A DNA stretch of 64,000 bases from Undaria pinnatifida (lineage: Eukaryota > Sar > Phaeophyceae > Laminariales > Alariaceae). The stretch spans positions 930,001-994,000 of the forward strand of contig JABAKD010000026.1 in the NCBI GenBank assembly GCA_012845835.1. The letters are read 5' to 3'. The notes beneath the pieces were generated by a model. That model worked only from the letters and a program-made list of their open reading frames with translations. It was not told the DNA's origin and did not search any database. The translations under genes were made by a program, and so were the position numbers. This document shows, one piece after another, positions 32,680 through 43,797 of this stretch. How positions within the stretch are numbered: position 1 is the stretch's first letter; each line of letters begins with the position of its first letter.

Positions 32680-34385
32680 TGTCAGTTCGAGCTCTCGCGG
32701 TTGTGAGCTCCATCATAGGGTTGTATATCTTGCAATGAGGCGTTTAAGCCTCATTATTACGAGGTGTGGGGTAATCTATAGCCTCATTTCCGTTTGTTTC
32801 GAATAGCCGCATCTTCGATCCCCTTTCCAATTTTGGATGTTTTGTTGACATCCTTTGATGGGCAGGTGATCTGCATCTACGTATATTCAGGGTGGGCTAA
32901 TGTAATAGAGTGTCAGTATAGCTGGCAATAGATTCGGTAAGATAGCCCGCAAAGTCATGGTCTATTGGACCACAAGAAGGTTCCCTCAAACGGAATATTC
33001 TGAGTGAAGCGGATAACCCGTAGAATCAAGTTAGTTTATACCACAAGAGCGTTCTCGGTAATGGAACGTTCTTCCTCTGGACAAGATAGATACAAGTAAG
33101 CGCGTTAGGCGCTCATGGGAATATAGAGCATCTGGGAGAACGTTCCTTGTACGTTCCATAGGTGAAGGTCCGGAAGAGAGCACAGCAGCAAAGCTGGGGT
33201 GACCTCTGTGAGCTTCACGCCACCCCCGTGCTCTCACTCCTCCTCCTCCTTCTCCTCCTCCTTCTCCTCCTCTTCCTCCTCGTCCTGTCTCCTCGAGCTT
33301 GTCATAGCTCAACGCCAATAATGAGAAATCTATAAAGAAGAACCGGTGCTGTCTCCAGGCGAAGCTGATACCCCTGCGTCCCTTCCCTCCCACCTTCCGG
33401 TACCACGACACCTTCACATCCATCACCTTTGTGTGAACACGGACTCTAGGTTTTTAACAAGAGCTTGTGTGAGACAACGACAACAGCAGTAGTAGCAGCT
33501 GCAATGGGATTCTTTTTTGGAGTGTCCGTATCAACACCAGGCATCAGGCAGGTGACAGGCCGCTTCTCTCTTTTTTTTTGCACGCTGACACAGACGTGCA
33601 GTGCCTTTCTTTCTCGTACTCAGAAAAAAGTCTTGTTGTTGTCTTAATCCCATTTAGTATGCTCGCATTACTCTCGCCCTCCCTCCCAATCGCAGCCCAG
33701 GTCCGGGGTCACATAGCGGGCCCTCCTACCCACCCTGCGAGGTGCTCTCAAAAAAGTTGATCCTTGTCTGAATAAAATGTAAAATCTCACCAAGGAGCCG
33801 TTCTACGGTACGTAGCCCCCCACAACTTTTCTTGAACGAAATCGCCGGGTTCCCAAACATGGCCGGATCTTCTGGAATGCGGTGTTCCTTGTTCCCTTCA
33901 TGTCACCGTTCGGCAGTCCTTTGCAAAAAAGAAAACATGTGATTTTATTTTCCATAGCATCCTTCCTCGTGTAGAGAAGCCATGAAACATTCGTAAAAGA
34001 AAATCGCTCATTTTTGGGGGGGCTATCGTAGAATCAGTCCACGGTGGGATTCTAGCTCGAGGAGCAACGCTTGTATGTAGTAGTATTCGGCGGTAACTAC
34101 TAGATCAGAAGGGTGACCGGTCAATACCGCCTGTTTGAGTTGTACCAAGCATCGTCTGTTTAGTCGTAGTTTGAATTGCAACGCCAAATGAATGCTTGGT
34201 AGCTGATAAGTTCTTTCTGCTATTGCATACTGCATATTAGTGTGGTTGTTGCATTGACGGGTGGAAATATCAGGTTTGGTTAAGAACACTGATATTCTGA
34301 TTGATCACAACGATAAGAAATTGCGTACGTATACGTGGTCAACGTACTGTTAGCCGTATTAACACGGCACTTGATACCTCTATCT
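32680..34385. other. No gene recognised; small repeats
   Basis: A 17-base direct repeat (tgtaatagagtgtcagt) occurs at about 32670 and 32899. A CTCCTC tract at 33237-33285 underlies the glycine-rich minus frame 33031-33426. 'ctcgccctccctccc...ggtcacatagcggg' at 33665-33725 recurs at 27478-27520. No domain was recognised on either strand. Confidence 0.4.
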
Positions 34386-34387
34386 AT

Positions 34388-34950
34388 GAGACCAGTGCCG
34401 TCCTTAGTCAGTTCCTAGGGTCTGCTAGTATGACATTTTTTTTCTCCCTTCCTTTTCTTGCTTCCTGTTCTTGTCTTGCCTTTACTTGCTTTTCTTGTCT
34501 TTTCTATTTTTTCTGTTTCTTTTTTCGTTTTCTTTTTTCGATTTCTTCTCTTTTCTTTCCTTTCTTTCTCTCCTTGTTTGTTCTTTGTTTCTTTTTTTCC
34601 AATTGACTTGCGTGTGTCGTGCGTATGCGTAGTGGTAGATACTACGTGTAATATATACGTGGTAGTCTTTCTTGGGTGGCAAGCGGTATAGTCGGGTTTT
34701 CCAGGCGCGAGTAATGAGACGTATGCATCAGGTATAGACCTGGCATGTCGTAGACTGACTCCCGATTTCACTTTTATATGTTTTTGGTGGAGACATGAAT
34801 TGCGTCAGCTGTGATATATGCGTGTACCACCTTGGGTTGTTTGTGTTTTCCCTTAGGGTATTCCTCAGCTCCAGAGTGACTGGAGCCTGTCCTGTGACCA
34901 CGGACTTGATTATGCGAGGTAAATTGAGAACAACAAGAACAACAACAACA
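34388..34950 (-). mobile_element. Repeat R2, reversed near-full copy
   Basis: On the + strand the order is tail ('gggtctgctagtatgaca'), pyrimidine tract 34436-34600, body ('ctacgtgtaatatatacgtg', 'ggttttccaggcgcgag'), head ('gttgtttgtgttttccctta', 'cctgtcctgtgaccacgg') and (CAA)n. This is the exact mirror of 29172-29947. Confidence 0.75.
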
Positions 34951-34964
34951 CGGCGGTTCTTTTT

Positions 34965-35140
34965 CTCATGGTGATAAACTAATACACCCCCCCGACCATC
35001 ACTAGCACACTCCCCCGCCCGACCAACCCGGTTGGTCATATCACGAGCAAGCTCTTATGATCTATCGTTCTCATCGTCTTTGCTCACTCAGCCCACTCCT
35101 TGGTACGAGCTCTCGTTGACCTGTAATTCCGGTCGGCTCC
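34965..35140 (+). repeat. Repeat R7, copy 1
   Basis: 'gaccaacccggttggtca', 'tatcacgagcaagctct' and 'tcactcagcccactcc' to 'gctctcgttgac' recur at 35280-35455, and partly at 36160-36260. Confidence 0.65.
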
Positions 35141-35279
35141 CCTTCTCCCTGCTCGCCAAAACAATACAATACTCCTTGCTGCATTTGCGGTGCCTTTTCT
35201 CACATATAGTGGTAGTGCCTGTTCGCACGGATGATAGTGGTGGTTGTTGACATTGTTGTGGTGTTGAAGCTTGTTGTGT

Positions 35280-35490
35280 CGGATGGGTGGAAATAACAGG
35301 TTTTTGTTTTTAAAATCCCCCTTCCAACCAACCCGGCTAGTCAAATCCGACATATCACGAGCAGGCTCTACCAATCGTTCTCATCTCCATACTCAGCTCA
35401 CTCAGCCCGCCCCTTTTGCACACGCTCTCGTTGACACTCAATTCCAGTCGGCTGCAGCAGCAGCAGCAGGCCTTGCCGAGGCAGACATAG
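35280..35490 (+). repeat. Repeat R7, copy 2, ending in a CAG tract
   Basis: 'gatgggtggaaataacaggt', 'caacccggctagtcaaatcc', 'atatcacgagcaggctct', 'gctctcgttgacactcaatt' and then (CAG)n. Confidence 0.65.
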
Positions 35491-35736
35491 ACAGCCGTCA
35501 TGGTAAAGGAGCAAAAAGATACGATGGTATTGCTGTGTTGCTCGTTGCTCGTGATGTACCAGCAGTAGACTGCCGTAGACTGCTGTCGATGTGAACTCCG
35601 AACGTGAAAATAAAAAAACGGAAAAATAAATGGCGGATACACACTGAAGAGCAAATAACTACCAGGTACAGATTTTCAAGATACGATCAGGCGTTTTCCA
35701 TATAACGGGGATTTATTCTTGGTGTCGCCGTGTTTT

Positions 35737-36056
35737 ACCTAACCGGTCGCCCCGGTGGCGTATCAGGTTATCCTCGAGCCTGGTGTAGGTCAGTTTCGTG
35801 AGTTCGAGCCCCGCCGAGTGCATACTCGTATAAATTCGTTGGGACTTTTTCTTGTAGACAAATTGACTTGCGGAAAGCGTGAGAGCGTGAGTTAGCAACA
35901 TTCGATGAACAATCGACGAGCAGTGGGATTGCTGAACCCTATGCGCGATAAAAAATTGAAGGCAAGAACCGGGGAGGAGAAGGCATGACACCTGTAACCA
36001 CGGCTTGTCCAGAAGCTGGAAAGTGAAAGTGTGCTAAAAAAAAAAAAAAAAAAAGG
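35737..36056 (+). mobile_element. tRNA-derived SINE, full-length copy 3
   Basis: The best copy in the window. The head has box A-like 'TGGCGTATCAGG' and box B 'GAGTTCGAGCC' at tRNA-like spacing, so it derives from a tRNA and could be transcribed by RNA polymerase III. The unrelated body runs from 'gtgcatactcgtataaattc' to 'ttgtccagaagctggaaagt'. It ends in a run of about 20 A at 36036-36055. Length is about 320 bp. Copies 1, 2 and 4 share the body. Confidence 0.8.
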
Positions 36057-36159
36057 ACCGTCAAGGCACATCCGTCAAGGCATTTCCCTTGACCTCGTCC
36101 GTCAAGAGGTAAAAGTGTCATCTCGTGACATCTTTGATGTTATGCTTGCTGTGCGGATG

Positions 36160-36260
36160 GTTGGAAAAAACCGTTTTGTTGAGAAGAACACACACACCCC
36201 GACAACCCCGTAAGGTCAAATCGGACATACCACGAGCAAGCATCCTCTACGATCCAAAAG
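36160..36260 (+). repeat. Repeat R7, copy 3 (partial)
   Basis: 'gatggttggaaaaaacc', 'caaatcggacataccacgag' and 'caagc' match the central part of R7. Confidence 0.55.
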
Positions 36261-36439
36261 GGTTTTAAACGCGGTCAGAGGTGGATGGACGAAATATTAA
36301 TGGGACGTCTGAGGCCGTCGGGTTGTTCGCAATGGGCTCCGGGTTGACTTGGTTGGTTGTGTTTAAAGATCCAGCGTGGATGCATAAACAGACAGACAGA
36401 CAGACAGACACCGAAAGAAGCAAAAAAAATGGCAGCCTG

Positions 36440-37213
36440 TGAAAACATATTGGGCGGCGACACAGAGTGTCCCCTGCAGGTCTGCCAATTGAACAGATCC
36501 TCGGAGAGTACTCACTTTCTTAGCCTTTAGTAGAGACGTAGCTCTATTAGTTTCCACCAGAGCCCTGCATGCCTCCTGAGATCGGAGGTAAGTCTATTTT
36601 CTGACTATCCCGTATATTATAAAAATAGTTATACACTCCAGCTGTGAAACAAATATTTTGCGAAACTCATCTTTGCAAGCTGTGTGTGATACTCCGATCG
36701 CGCGTATTAAGGGTTGTGTGTCCTCATTAAGGATTTAGGTCGGCGACTCCCTTTGCAACTACAGTGTAGCTACCAGGTTCAACAGGGTGCTGTTAGGCAG
36801 TCTGGGCGCGGAACGTATAAAACCCGTTTCTGAGGGGGACAAAATCTGACAGCTGTGAAAGGAAATGCATCAGTTTATCAAGTGAATCCTGTAAGTCGAA
36901 TAACCGGTGAGGGGAGGGCGGAGTTTATAAGGAAGTGGGGGCCTGAATTTTATTAAAAGGGGAGAAGGGGCAAGGGGGGGGAGGGGAGGGGACGGGTGGG
37001 GCATGCGTGGAAACTGTAAATACTTCTTGTGGCGGAGGGGGGGTGGGGGGGGGTGTGGGAGAGCTTCAGGTTGCATAGAGGTAGGGGTTTGCTATACGCG
37101 CGGTGGTAGGTCTAGACGATGGTGCGGGTGGTGGGGAAGGAGGGGGCGTTGGGGGCGGGGGGGGGGGGGATATGACGCCAGCCTTATCATGCGAAACCCT
37201 TTCAAATTATCTC
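36440..37213 (+). repeat. Repeat R3, copy 1, split by R1
   Basis: The left half 36447-36612 ('tattgggcggcgacacagag' to 'ttctgactatcccg') and right half 37171-37213 ('gacgccagccttatcatgcg', 'caaattatctcaat') are continuous in the intact copies (37198-37495 and 51293-51600). The right half runs into the next R3 copy. Confidence 0.8.
36613..37170 (-). mobile_element. R1 repeat, nested inside R3
   Basis: 558 bp of R1 in reverse. It runs from its AT-rich 3' terminus ('tatattataaaaatag', 'acactccagctgtga') to a poly-G tract that corresponds to an internal C tract of the longer copies. The insertion point is an ATAT-like sequence. Confidence 0.8.
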
Positions 37214-37495
37214 AATCTTCTAAGGGTATTGGGCGGAGACACAGAGTGTCCCCTGCTGGTCTGTCAATTAAGCAGGTCCTCGGCAGGTGTTCACTTTCTT
37301 AACCTTCGTGGAGACGCAGCTTTATTCGATTCCACCAGAGCCCCGGATGGCTTCTGAGATCGGAGTCACGTGCCTCCGACCTATTCCCTGACTGTCCCAA
37401 TTTGGAACGCCAACCTTGTCGTACGAAACCCATTCAAATTATCTCAATACGGACTATTACAGGCCTTTCGAGGCCGTATCGTAACACTAGCCCCA
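37198..37495 (+). repeat. Repeat R3, intact copy 2
   Basis: 'tattgggcggagacacagag', 'gtcctcggcag', 'cgcagctttattcgattcca', 'agagccccggatggcttctg', 'gcacgtgcctccgacc', 'caaattatctcaatacgg' and 'acaggcctttcgaggccgta'. It is the same length as the copy at 51293-51600. The end carries a GGCCTTT-x-AAGGCC-like hairpin. It could be a solo LTR or a MITE-like repeat; neither is proven. Confidence 0.75.
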
Positions 37496-37499
37496 CCCT

Positions 37500-38155
37500 A
37501 ATGAGCCGCATATATGCAGAATTATGGCTGATTCGGGGAAACTCCGGTTCTACGAACTAGACCATGATTCGACGATACGGCTCCTCAAAACCCACTTCCA
37601 CACCTCTAGTGGTCTGGCTATGGAGCCAGGAACATGGGAAGAAAGCAGTGGAAGGAAACGCAGACCCTACAGCAAGGCAATAGCAACCCATCAAAAACCT
37701 GCGCGTACCGCCTGTGTGGCGGGGGAGGGGCAGAAAAAACGCTAGAACCTGCCGCATATCGCCGGTGTGGCGGGGGGGGCAGGAAAAGCTCTGAGGCAAA
37801 CAAACCACAGAATGGCACTATGGCGAGACGAGCCCTCGTTGATATGGAGGGGAACACAAGCGCGAATACAAGGGAGAAGTCATGCCAAAGTCCTCTCACG
37901 GACCGTCGGCATGGCGGGGGGTTAGACGAGGAAACGACAAATACCCGGGATGGAAGGTGGCAACACCTACAGCCCCGCGAGGGGGAAAAGTGTAAAGCGG
38001 AAAAAACAAAGCAGAACAAATACAACACACAAAACTATAAGGATGATACACAGGCCCGTACATAGCCCTGTACCACGTTACGCGAGAACTGGTCACCGTG
38101 GTCGCCCCCCGGCTCTGGGCTGAGGAGGGCGTCGGCAGGGCGAAATTGAACAACT
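37500..38155. other. No supported gene; possible continuation of gypsy pol 3' part
   Basis: Frames on both strands (37634-38065 +, 37618-38028 -) cross a small duplication of a 'cgccYgtgtggcgggggggc' block (37710-37790). A minus reading near 38050-38150 might continue the C-terminus of the integrase below, but no motif proves it. Confidence 0.3.
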
Positions 38156-38159
38156 GACG

Positions 38160-39804
38160 TCAACAGCCCTGCGCCTCAGATAGCGGCGTTTTACCCAAAC
38201 CCTGGCCCGACACAGAGCAAGGGGTTCGGCAGGAAACGAAAATGAAACAAATGGGAAGAACCGCCCCGAAACCAGACCAAGACTTCACACCCTGGCGGAT
38301 GGCGGAGGGAGAATTGTACACCCATGCCCAACCACCCGTACCGATGTTAGGTGCTGGACGCAGGGCGTCGGCGAGGGCGGAGTTTCTGCGGTCAACACGG
38401 GAAAGGATGAGAGCGTGGTGTGCGCGGAGCCATCGGTGCACAGTATTCGTCTCTGGGCTCCTCACATGAGGAACGCAATGCCCCACCCGAAAAATGATTT
38501 CGAAGGCATTCGTTCGCACATCCCGACCAAGCTTAAACACCTTAATCCTAAAAACATATGTACTCGTGAAATTTCTTTACCAACCGGTAGTTGCTCACAT
38601 TCCCCGTTGGCCAATGACGTTTTGGCGCTAAATCGTCAACCCCTATGGTGGGATGACTCCGTGGACAATATCATTTGCGCGTTTTTGCCGGTAGGTGACC
38701 AAGTTGCAATAGGCCAGGTGGTCACGGGCCAGACCCTGGTGTCCCACGACCCCAGTGCGGTCGAAAACCGCCAGGGGGAGCCGTGGGAGTCTGGACATGT
38801 GAACTTCGTTGGGCGCCAGACCCCTCCCCGCGCTGACGGTATTGTTGTAAGCGCGTCCGACGTGGGAAAGATGCGAGTCCCAATTGTCTTGTGGCTCGTT
38901 GACGACCATGGCCAACATTTGGGCCATTCATAGTGCGGTTTACACGCTCAACGACCCCGTTACAGTTGGGATGATAAAAGCTTGACAAGTAGCAATCTTG
39001 TGCACATCCAACAGCTGATATACAGCTTGTGAAAGCTTGGAGCAAACCTGCAGCCCGTTGTCCGAAATTTTGGTGCGCGGGCACCTCCACAAGGGGATGC
39101 ATTGGTTCACCAGGATATTGGCTGTACCCTCCGCGGTGAACTCAGCGGCCGTGACGGGGAACATGTCGGCCCGACGACTGAAGCGATTAGTGAAGGATGT
39201 GGGTGCTGCCTCGTGGTGTGACCGGGAGGGGGCCAAAGTAGTCAACACTGACGACGACACTTGGACTTTCCGATAGAAGCATTGAGATGATGGGCCAGCG
39301 GACACTCAGCCGTGGGGTTTTCCGTGCTTGGCAACTCAAGCAGTAGCGAAGCCACCACTGGGTGCACACATTCATGCTAATCCAACGATAAAACCGCTCC
39401 AGCATGCGCAACGTGAGCGTGGTGCCAAAGTGACAAGAAGCCGTCGAGTGACAAGGGCGCATGAGCCAAGGGCGCATGAGCCGGGGAACGTAGATGCGAA
39501 CTGGCTCGTCGTTAAGCAAGCAAGCAGCTCGCCCCACAGTGTTGGGCTTGTCAGACCTTGTTGGCGGCGGTGTCGTGTTACTGACGAGTAGGACGATGTC
39601 GTCGTCGTTGGTATGTAGTGGACCCATGTCCCCCAGATTCAGGATGTCTGAGAGTGATGGATGTTTATGCGGGGGGTAGCACGCAAAAAATGTCGGGCGG
39701 CAGAACCGATTGCCGGCCGATAGAGATGTAACGCACCACGGCGTGGCACGTCGGCTCAGCGTACTGCTCTCGCTTCCAATCGGCATGCAAATAACGCGCG
39801 ACAC
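38160..39804 (-). pseudogene. Ty3/gypsy integrase, frameshifted
   Basis: Read on the - strand from 39804. The zinc-binding HHCC part includes CHSTASCHFGTTLTLRML and CLSCQARK, then the first core Asp in VSVDYFGPLPVTPRG (frame 39187-39804). The second Asp is in TKISDNGLQ (frame 38940-39305). The core Glu is in NGVVERVNRTM (frame 38722-39102), then RAYNNTVSAGRGLAPNEVHM (frame 38643-38927). The C-terminal RRNSALADALR and GGWAWVYNSPSAIRQG follow (frame 38160-38540). The D-D-E order is complete but spread over five frames, so the enzyme is dead. Its former role was insertion of the element's DNA copy. The order RNase H (41015-41218) before integrase is that of Ty3/gypsy. Confidence 0.85.
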
Positions 39805-39806
39805 AA

Positions 39807-41010
39807 TCAGCGAGAACCGAAATTCGGCAGCGTCGCCGAGGGCGTCCGACCTTGTATGTGCAGTCGGCGTGTTACCAGGAGAAGGCGTGAGCCGTAAGAG
39901 AAAAGTTTACATAGGCTCTTTGTGGTCACGGTCGGATGGTAGTAGCACCGTGCGGACCGGCGAGTCGGGTCGCGGTGGTGGGCGGAACCGGCAGCGGCTG
40001 TGGGCCTCGCGGCGGGGTTGTACCTCGTCTGGAAGATGGTCGAGGGGTTCCGCCGGGCCCGAATCCATAATCTACAGAGGCGGTGCATTACCTGTTTGTT
40101 GCTGCCTCTGTTCGTCGGCGCGTCGTCGACGACGGAAGAGCTGGAGTGCCAAGCGAAGCAGAGACGGACGCGGTCGAACCGGTGGTCGCGGCGGAGGCCG
40201 TCTCCCGTGTAGAACTCCTTGATAGAGGTGTCGGCTGTGCGATGGACGTCGCTGCAGCCAGGGCTTTTGCAGAGCCCATGCCGCCCGTGTAGAACTCCTC
40301 GATAGAGGAGTCGGCTGTGTGATGGGCGTCGCTGCAGCCAGAGATTCTGCGGAACCCATGCCACCCTCGATGGGTATGGCAAAACCCCAAGCAAAAACGG
40401 TGTCAACGGCGGGCGAGGTCGACCCGCGGCCGGTACAGCCTTCGGTAGTGGCGTTGGAGGCAGAAGCACGAGCGACAAATCTCCCCGGGGAAGCAGAAAG
40501 GCCGTCGATCCTTATACGTGGCTTGTGTGTGCGAAAATAGTGAAATGCGGTAGAGGTGAGAGGGATCCCACCCAAGGCAGCATGTCCAGTGCGGGGCACT
40601 AGCCCAACCAAGACAGTGCTTTCGGCGATGGGCACGAGTCCAACCGAAGCAGTGTTTTCGGTGTGGGGCACGAGTCCACCCCAACCGACTCCTGAGATCG
40701 GCGAGGTGGGAGCGCGCAGCCCGCCGGTCCGTAGCAGGTAGACACTGCTATCTCTAGCAGGGTGGGGCTTGTCAACCCCACGGAGTTGATGTTTGCCATG
40801 CCACTGCAGTCGTACTCCGTAGCAGGCTCTGGAAAGCGGGCCAGAAAAATCGGCGATGCTGTTGGCGCTGCCTTTGCGGTACTCGAGTGTGCAATCTAAC
40901 GCCGTGACGAACTCAAGCTACCGCTAGACTCCTGCATTGAGGGTCCCCACTTTGCCAATGCTCTCCGGGGCTTGTGGCTGGAAAATATGCTGACGTTTGT
41001 TCCCCACGGT
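39807..41010. other. Linker with tandem duplications between integrase and RNase H pieces
   Basis: Contains two units of 'gtgtagaactcctYgataga...gcagccRgRgRttYtgc' (about 40208-40285 and 40288-40365). It also contains three units around 'ggcacKagYccaacc' (about 40597-40680). The minus frames 39807-40478 and 40072-40671 derive from these repeats and show no domain. In an intact gypsy element this interval would be far shorter, so sequence has been added here. Confidence 0.5.
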
Positions 41011-41014
41011 ACCC

Positions 41015-41218
41015 TCAGGGGCGTTTCGTAGCCCAAACAATGCTGATGATCCCCAACTCTAAAGGAGTCCATTTCCTCTCCGAGTCGAGCGTTGCTCGAC
41101 TGATATACGCGACTTCCACAGTGAACGAAACGCCGTCTAGCCTCACAGTACGCCCGACGAAACAGGGGCCGTGTTCTGATAGCGCAAGATCAAGTCCGAC
41201 GCCAAAAGCTATCTCCAA
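41015..41218 (-). pseudogene. Ty3/gypsy RNase H fragment
   Basis: The minus frame contains VAYISRATLDSERKWTPLEL followed by GIISIVWATK. This is the RNase H block (A-Y-x-S-R-x-L, then E-x-x-W/Y, then E-L-x-x-I-V-W-A) of Ty3/gypsy pol. The preceding reverse transcriptase is not found. It lies 1.2 kb before the integrase remnant in the same orientation. Confidence 0.7.
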
Positions 41219-41231
41219 ATCTTGACGAGTT

Positions 41232-41570
41232 TTAGTTGGCCAACGCGCCCGATAAATAGGTCGGAAACTCGGAAGGGGAAGCTTTGCGAGCGCTGGCCTC
41301 TCGTAACGGCCCGGCCGCGGCGCGGACGAGATTTCTTGGTTCTTGCATTCGCAGTGCAGGTACGGAACCGACTAGGGGAGGCCGGTTGCGCCGACCCGGT
41401 CTCACTGTCGCTAATAGCTTCGCAAACGGCAGAAAGTGCCTCACCGCCGAGCTAATTTTTGCTCTCCGCTGGCATGGGTTGTTCGCGCTGGGATCATCCT
41501 CCCGAAGGCCAAAGCCCCACACTTGGTCCAGAGGGCTGGATTCAACCAGAAGCTTGTTATCAGAGCTCAA
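41232..41570 (-). pseudogene. NADAR-like domain fragment
   Basis: The minus frame starts with TTG and reads KLLVESSPLDQVWGFGLREDDP. This is very like the 'LVEASPxDxxWGIGLxxDDP' box of NADAR (YbiA/DUF1768) domains, which act on ADP-ribose-linked or riboflavin-pathway N-glycosides. The expected downstream N-L-L-G-x-A-L-M box is replaced by unrelated residues. The upstream half of the domain is absent (stop 5 codons before). So it is at most a broken fragment. It sits directly before the gypsy RNase H piece on the same strand, where reverse transcriptase would be expected. Confidence 0.5.
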
Positions 41571-41899
41571 TAGGTCATTTATTCAAGGCTGGATTCTGCG
41601 TGGATTTGACGTAAGTGCCAGATAACACGGGGTTTTGCTTTTCCCTTTCCCCAACACCGGAGCCCAAGTTGCGCACGCCTCGGGCGATGCGTTTGCGTGT
41701 GCTTGGACTAGGCGACGACATAATGAGGTTTACTGTTCGATGATCTTAGAAAAACCTGGTCTTTTAGGGCATCATGTACTTCTCCGCGCAAGAATATAGC
41801 ACGTCGTTCACGGTGGAAAATAGGAAAGGGGCTGTCAGAACATCACCACTTTGTCTGTAGAGTATTCGAGAGAACGGTCAAAAACCGTGTTGGAATCTG

Positions 41900-42560
41900 G
41901 GCCTGCCATGTCCCAGTCCGGGAACACCAGGCCTCGGGAGCATGACACTAGTCCGAACCCGTGGTTTCTCGCCTCGGGCCCTCTTCGCTCGTTGGTGAAA
42001 AAACGCGTCCGAGAAAACCAGGCCTCGGGAGCATGACACTAATCCGAACCTGTGGTTTCTCGCCTCGGGTCCTCTTCGCTCGTTGGTGGAAAAACGCGAG
42101 AATCCGCCCTACCTGCGCCCGAGAAATGGCATAAACCGACCGTGCCAACCCGTCGGTAGCCTCGTGGGACATTTGTGGGTCCCTTCCTGGAACACAATTC
42201 CTCGACTCTTTGGGCCTGTAGCGTCCCATTGCGGGAGCGCCAGGCCTCGGGAGCAAGATGTGAGTCCGAACCCGCGGTTTCTCCCCTCGGGTCCTCCTCA
42301 CTCGCTGGCGGAAACTCGTGAAATGCCGCCCTCGCTGTACCTGAAAAGTAGTCCAACACCGACGGTGCCAACCCGTCGGTAGCCTCATTGGACATTTGGG
42401 TCTGCAATGTTCCCGTCTGGGAACACCAGTCCTCGGCACTTGGGGTCTGTAGTGTTCCCCTCGGGAACAAGAGGCCTCAGGAGCACGACGCGAGTCCAAA
42501 CCTGTGATTCCTCGCGCCGTGGCCTCTTCGCTGTTTGGCGTATAATCGCAAGAAAAGTGC
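41900..42560 (+). repeat. Irregular minisatellite, at least four units
   Basis: Units start with CCAGGCCTCGGGAGCA-like blocks at 41927, 42018, 42240 and 42471. They continue 'tccgaacccgYggtttctcg', 'cctcgggtcctcttcgctcg' and 'ttggYggaaa', with an additional 'accgacSgtgccaacccgtc' segment in the longer units. Spacing is 91, 222 and 231 bases. The 233-codon minus frame through the array (41948-42649) is repetitive Arg/Pro-rich sequence without a domain. Confidence 0.75.
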
Positions 42561-42649
42561 ACTGACTCCGCCCGAAGGGGCAGGGGCACTTGAGCTGTTT
42601 CTGGTTGAGAGGCGTGATTCTTCCGTAAATTTACGGGAATAGGGTCCAC

Positions 42650-43790
42650 CTGATCAGGATGGAGGCCGTGGCGTCATCACCGGCCCGTTGCGCATTTTCG
42701 GATCCTATTCCTGTGCTACTGGGGCGAACGTAACCTGACACACGTGGGTTAGCGGGCTAAAATACGAAGCAGGGTCCGTAGATCCTGTGGGCGTCTTCTG
42801 GAGCGGGGCTCGGGCTGGTGCAAATAATGTTTTTTTCCGAAGAGGCTCTTTTCCGTAATGCCTCTGGGAGAAGGAAGACGAGGTAGCTAATCTTGTCGAC
42901 TCCTCCTTAATGAAAGAAAGGACAGAGAACCCGCTGTTATTGCGAGCAAACACCGGATCGAGCCTCGGAAAAAATCTCGGTGTTTTAGTGTTGGCCTTCC
43001 CACACCTCAAGCAGACCGCCACCTCGTGGTCAGAAAAAGTGTTCAAGGGTCGACTGTCCCACACCTCAAACCGACCGCCACCGCCTGGTCAGCGAAAAGG
43101 GGGGATGAACACGTTCGGGTAAAAAGGCAACGCGCCGTCACTACATCTATATTGTTGCGCGACGCGTGCCTGGGGGGCAGCGCGCAAAGCGGAGGTTCCC
43201 GTGCCAGAGTTGAAGGGGGCGGCGTTTGGAGTAGGTACCCCCATTGCCGAGTTTATGTCGCGGCTGAGGGAAACAGTGCTAGAAGCGCGGTTCCCGTCGT
43301 CGAACTCAGACCATAACCGAGGGGAACGTCGCTGGAAGCGCGCGTTCTCGCCGTCGAAAAACATATTACCTGGCAAAAGGGAATCACGCTCTAAACGCTA
43401 GTTCCTATCGCCGGTATTACGCCGTGAGAATCGCCCGCAGACGGCGTAGGATCCCGTGGGCTCTTGACAGAGGCAAACTGTGCTGCGTTATTGGACAGGC
43501 TGGCAACAGGAACACGAGCATCTTCTGAAACTAAAAGAGGTGCCCCCGGCAGTGTTGTCGACGATGCCGTACCGCCCTCGATCTGTCGATTGACGTTACG
43601 GAATGTGCCAGGCTGGCGCGCGTGAGTATTTCCTCCCGGGTTATGGGCGGCTCCACAACGTATTCGAGGAGCAGGAGCGGGGGCAGAAGAGGCGGGCGGG
43701 CGCTGGATACCACCATGGTGATCTGACGTGTATGTGGTACCGTTGTGACAGTCTACATGGCCTGATCCTGGTGGTACCCTCGCGATGGAC
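42650..43790. other. No gene recognised
   Basis: Overlapping frames (42705-43064 -, 43391-43837 -, 43026-43316 +) show no domain. A short duplication 'cccacacctcaaRcMgaccgccacc' occurs at 43001 and 43059. Confidence 0.35.
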
Positions 43791-43797
43791 CTGAAAG

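Noticed and set aside
33031-33426. A 131-codon minus ORF
   Set aside because: Its centre is a CTCCTC tract giving Gly/Glu runs; flanking parts have no motif.
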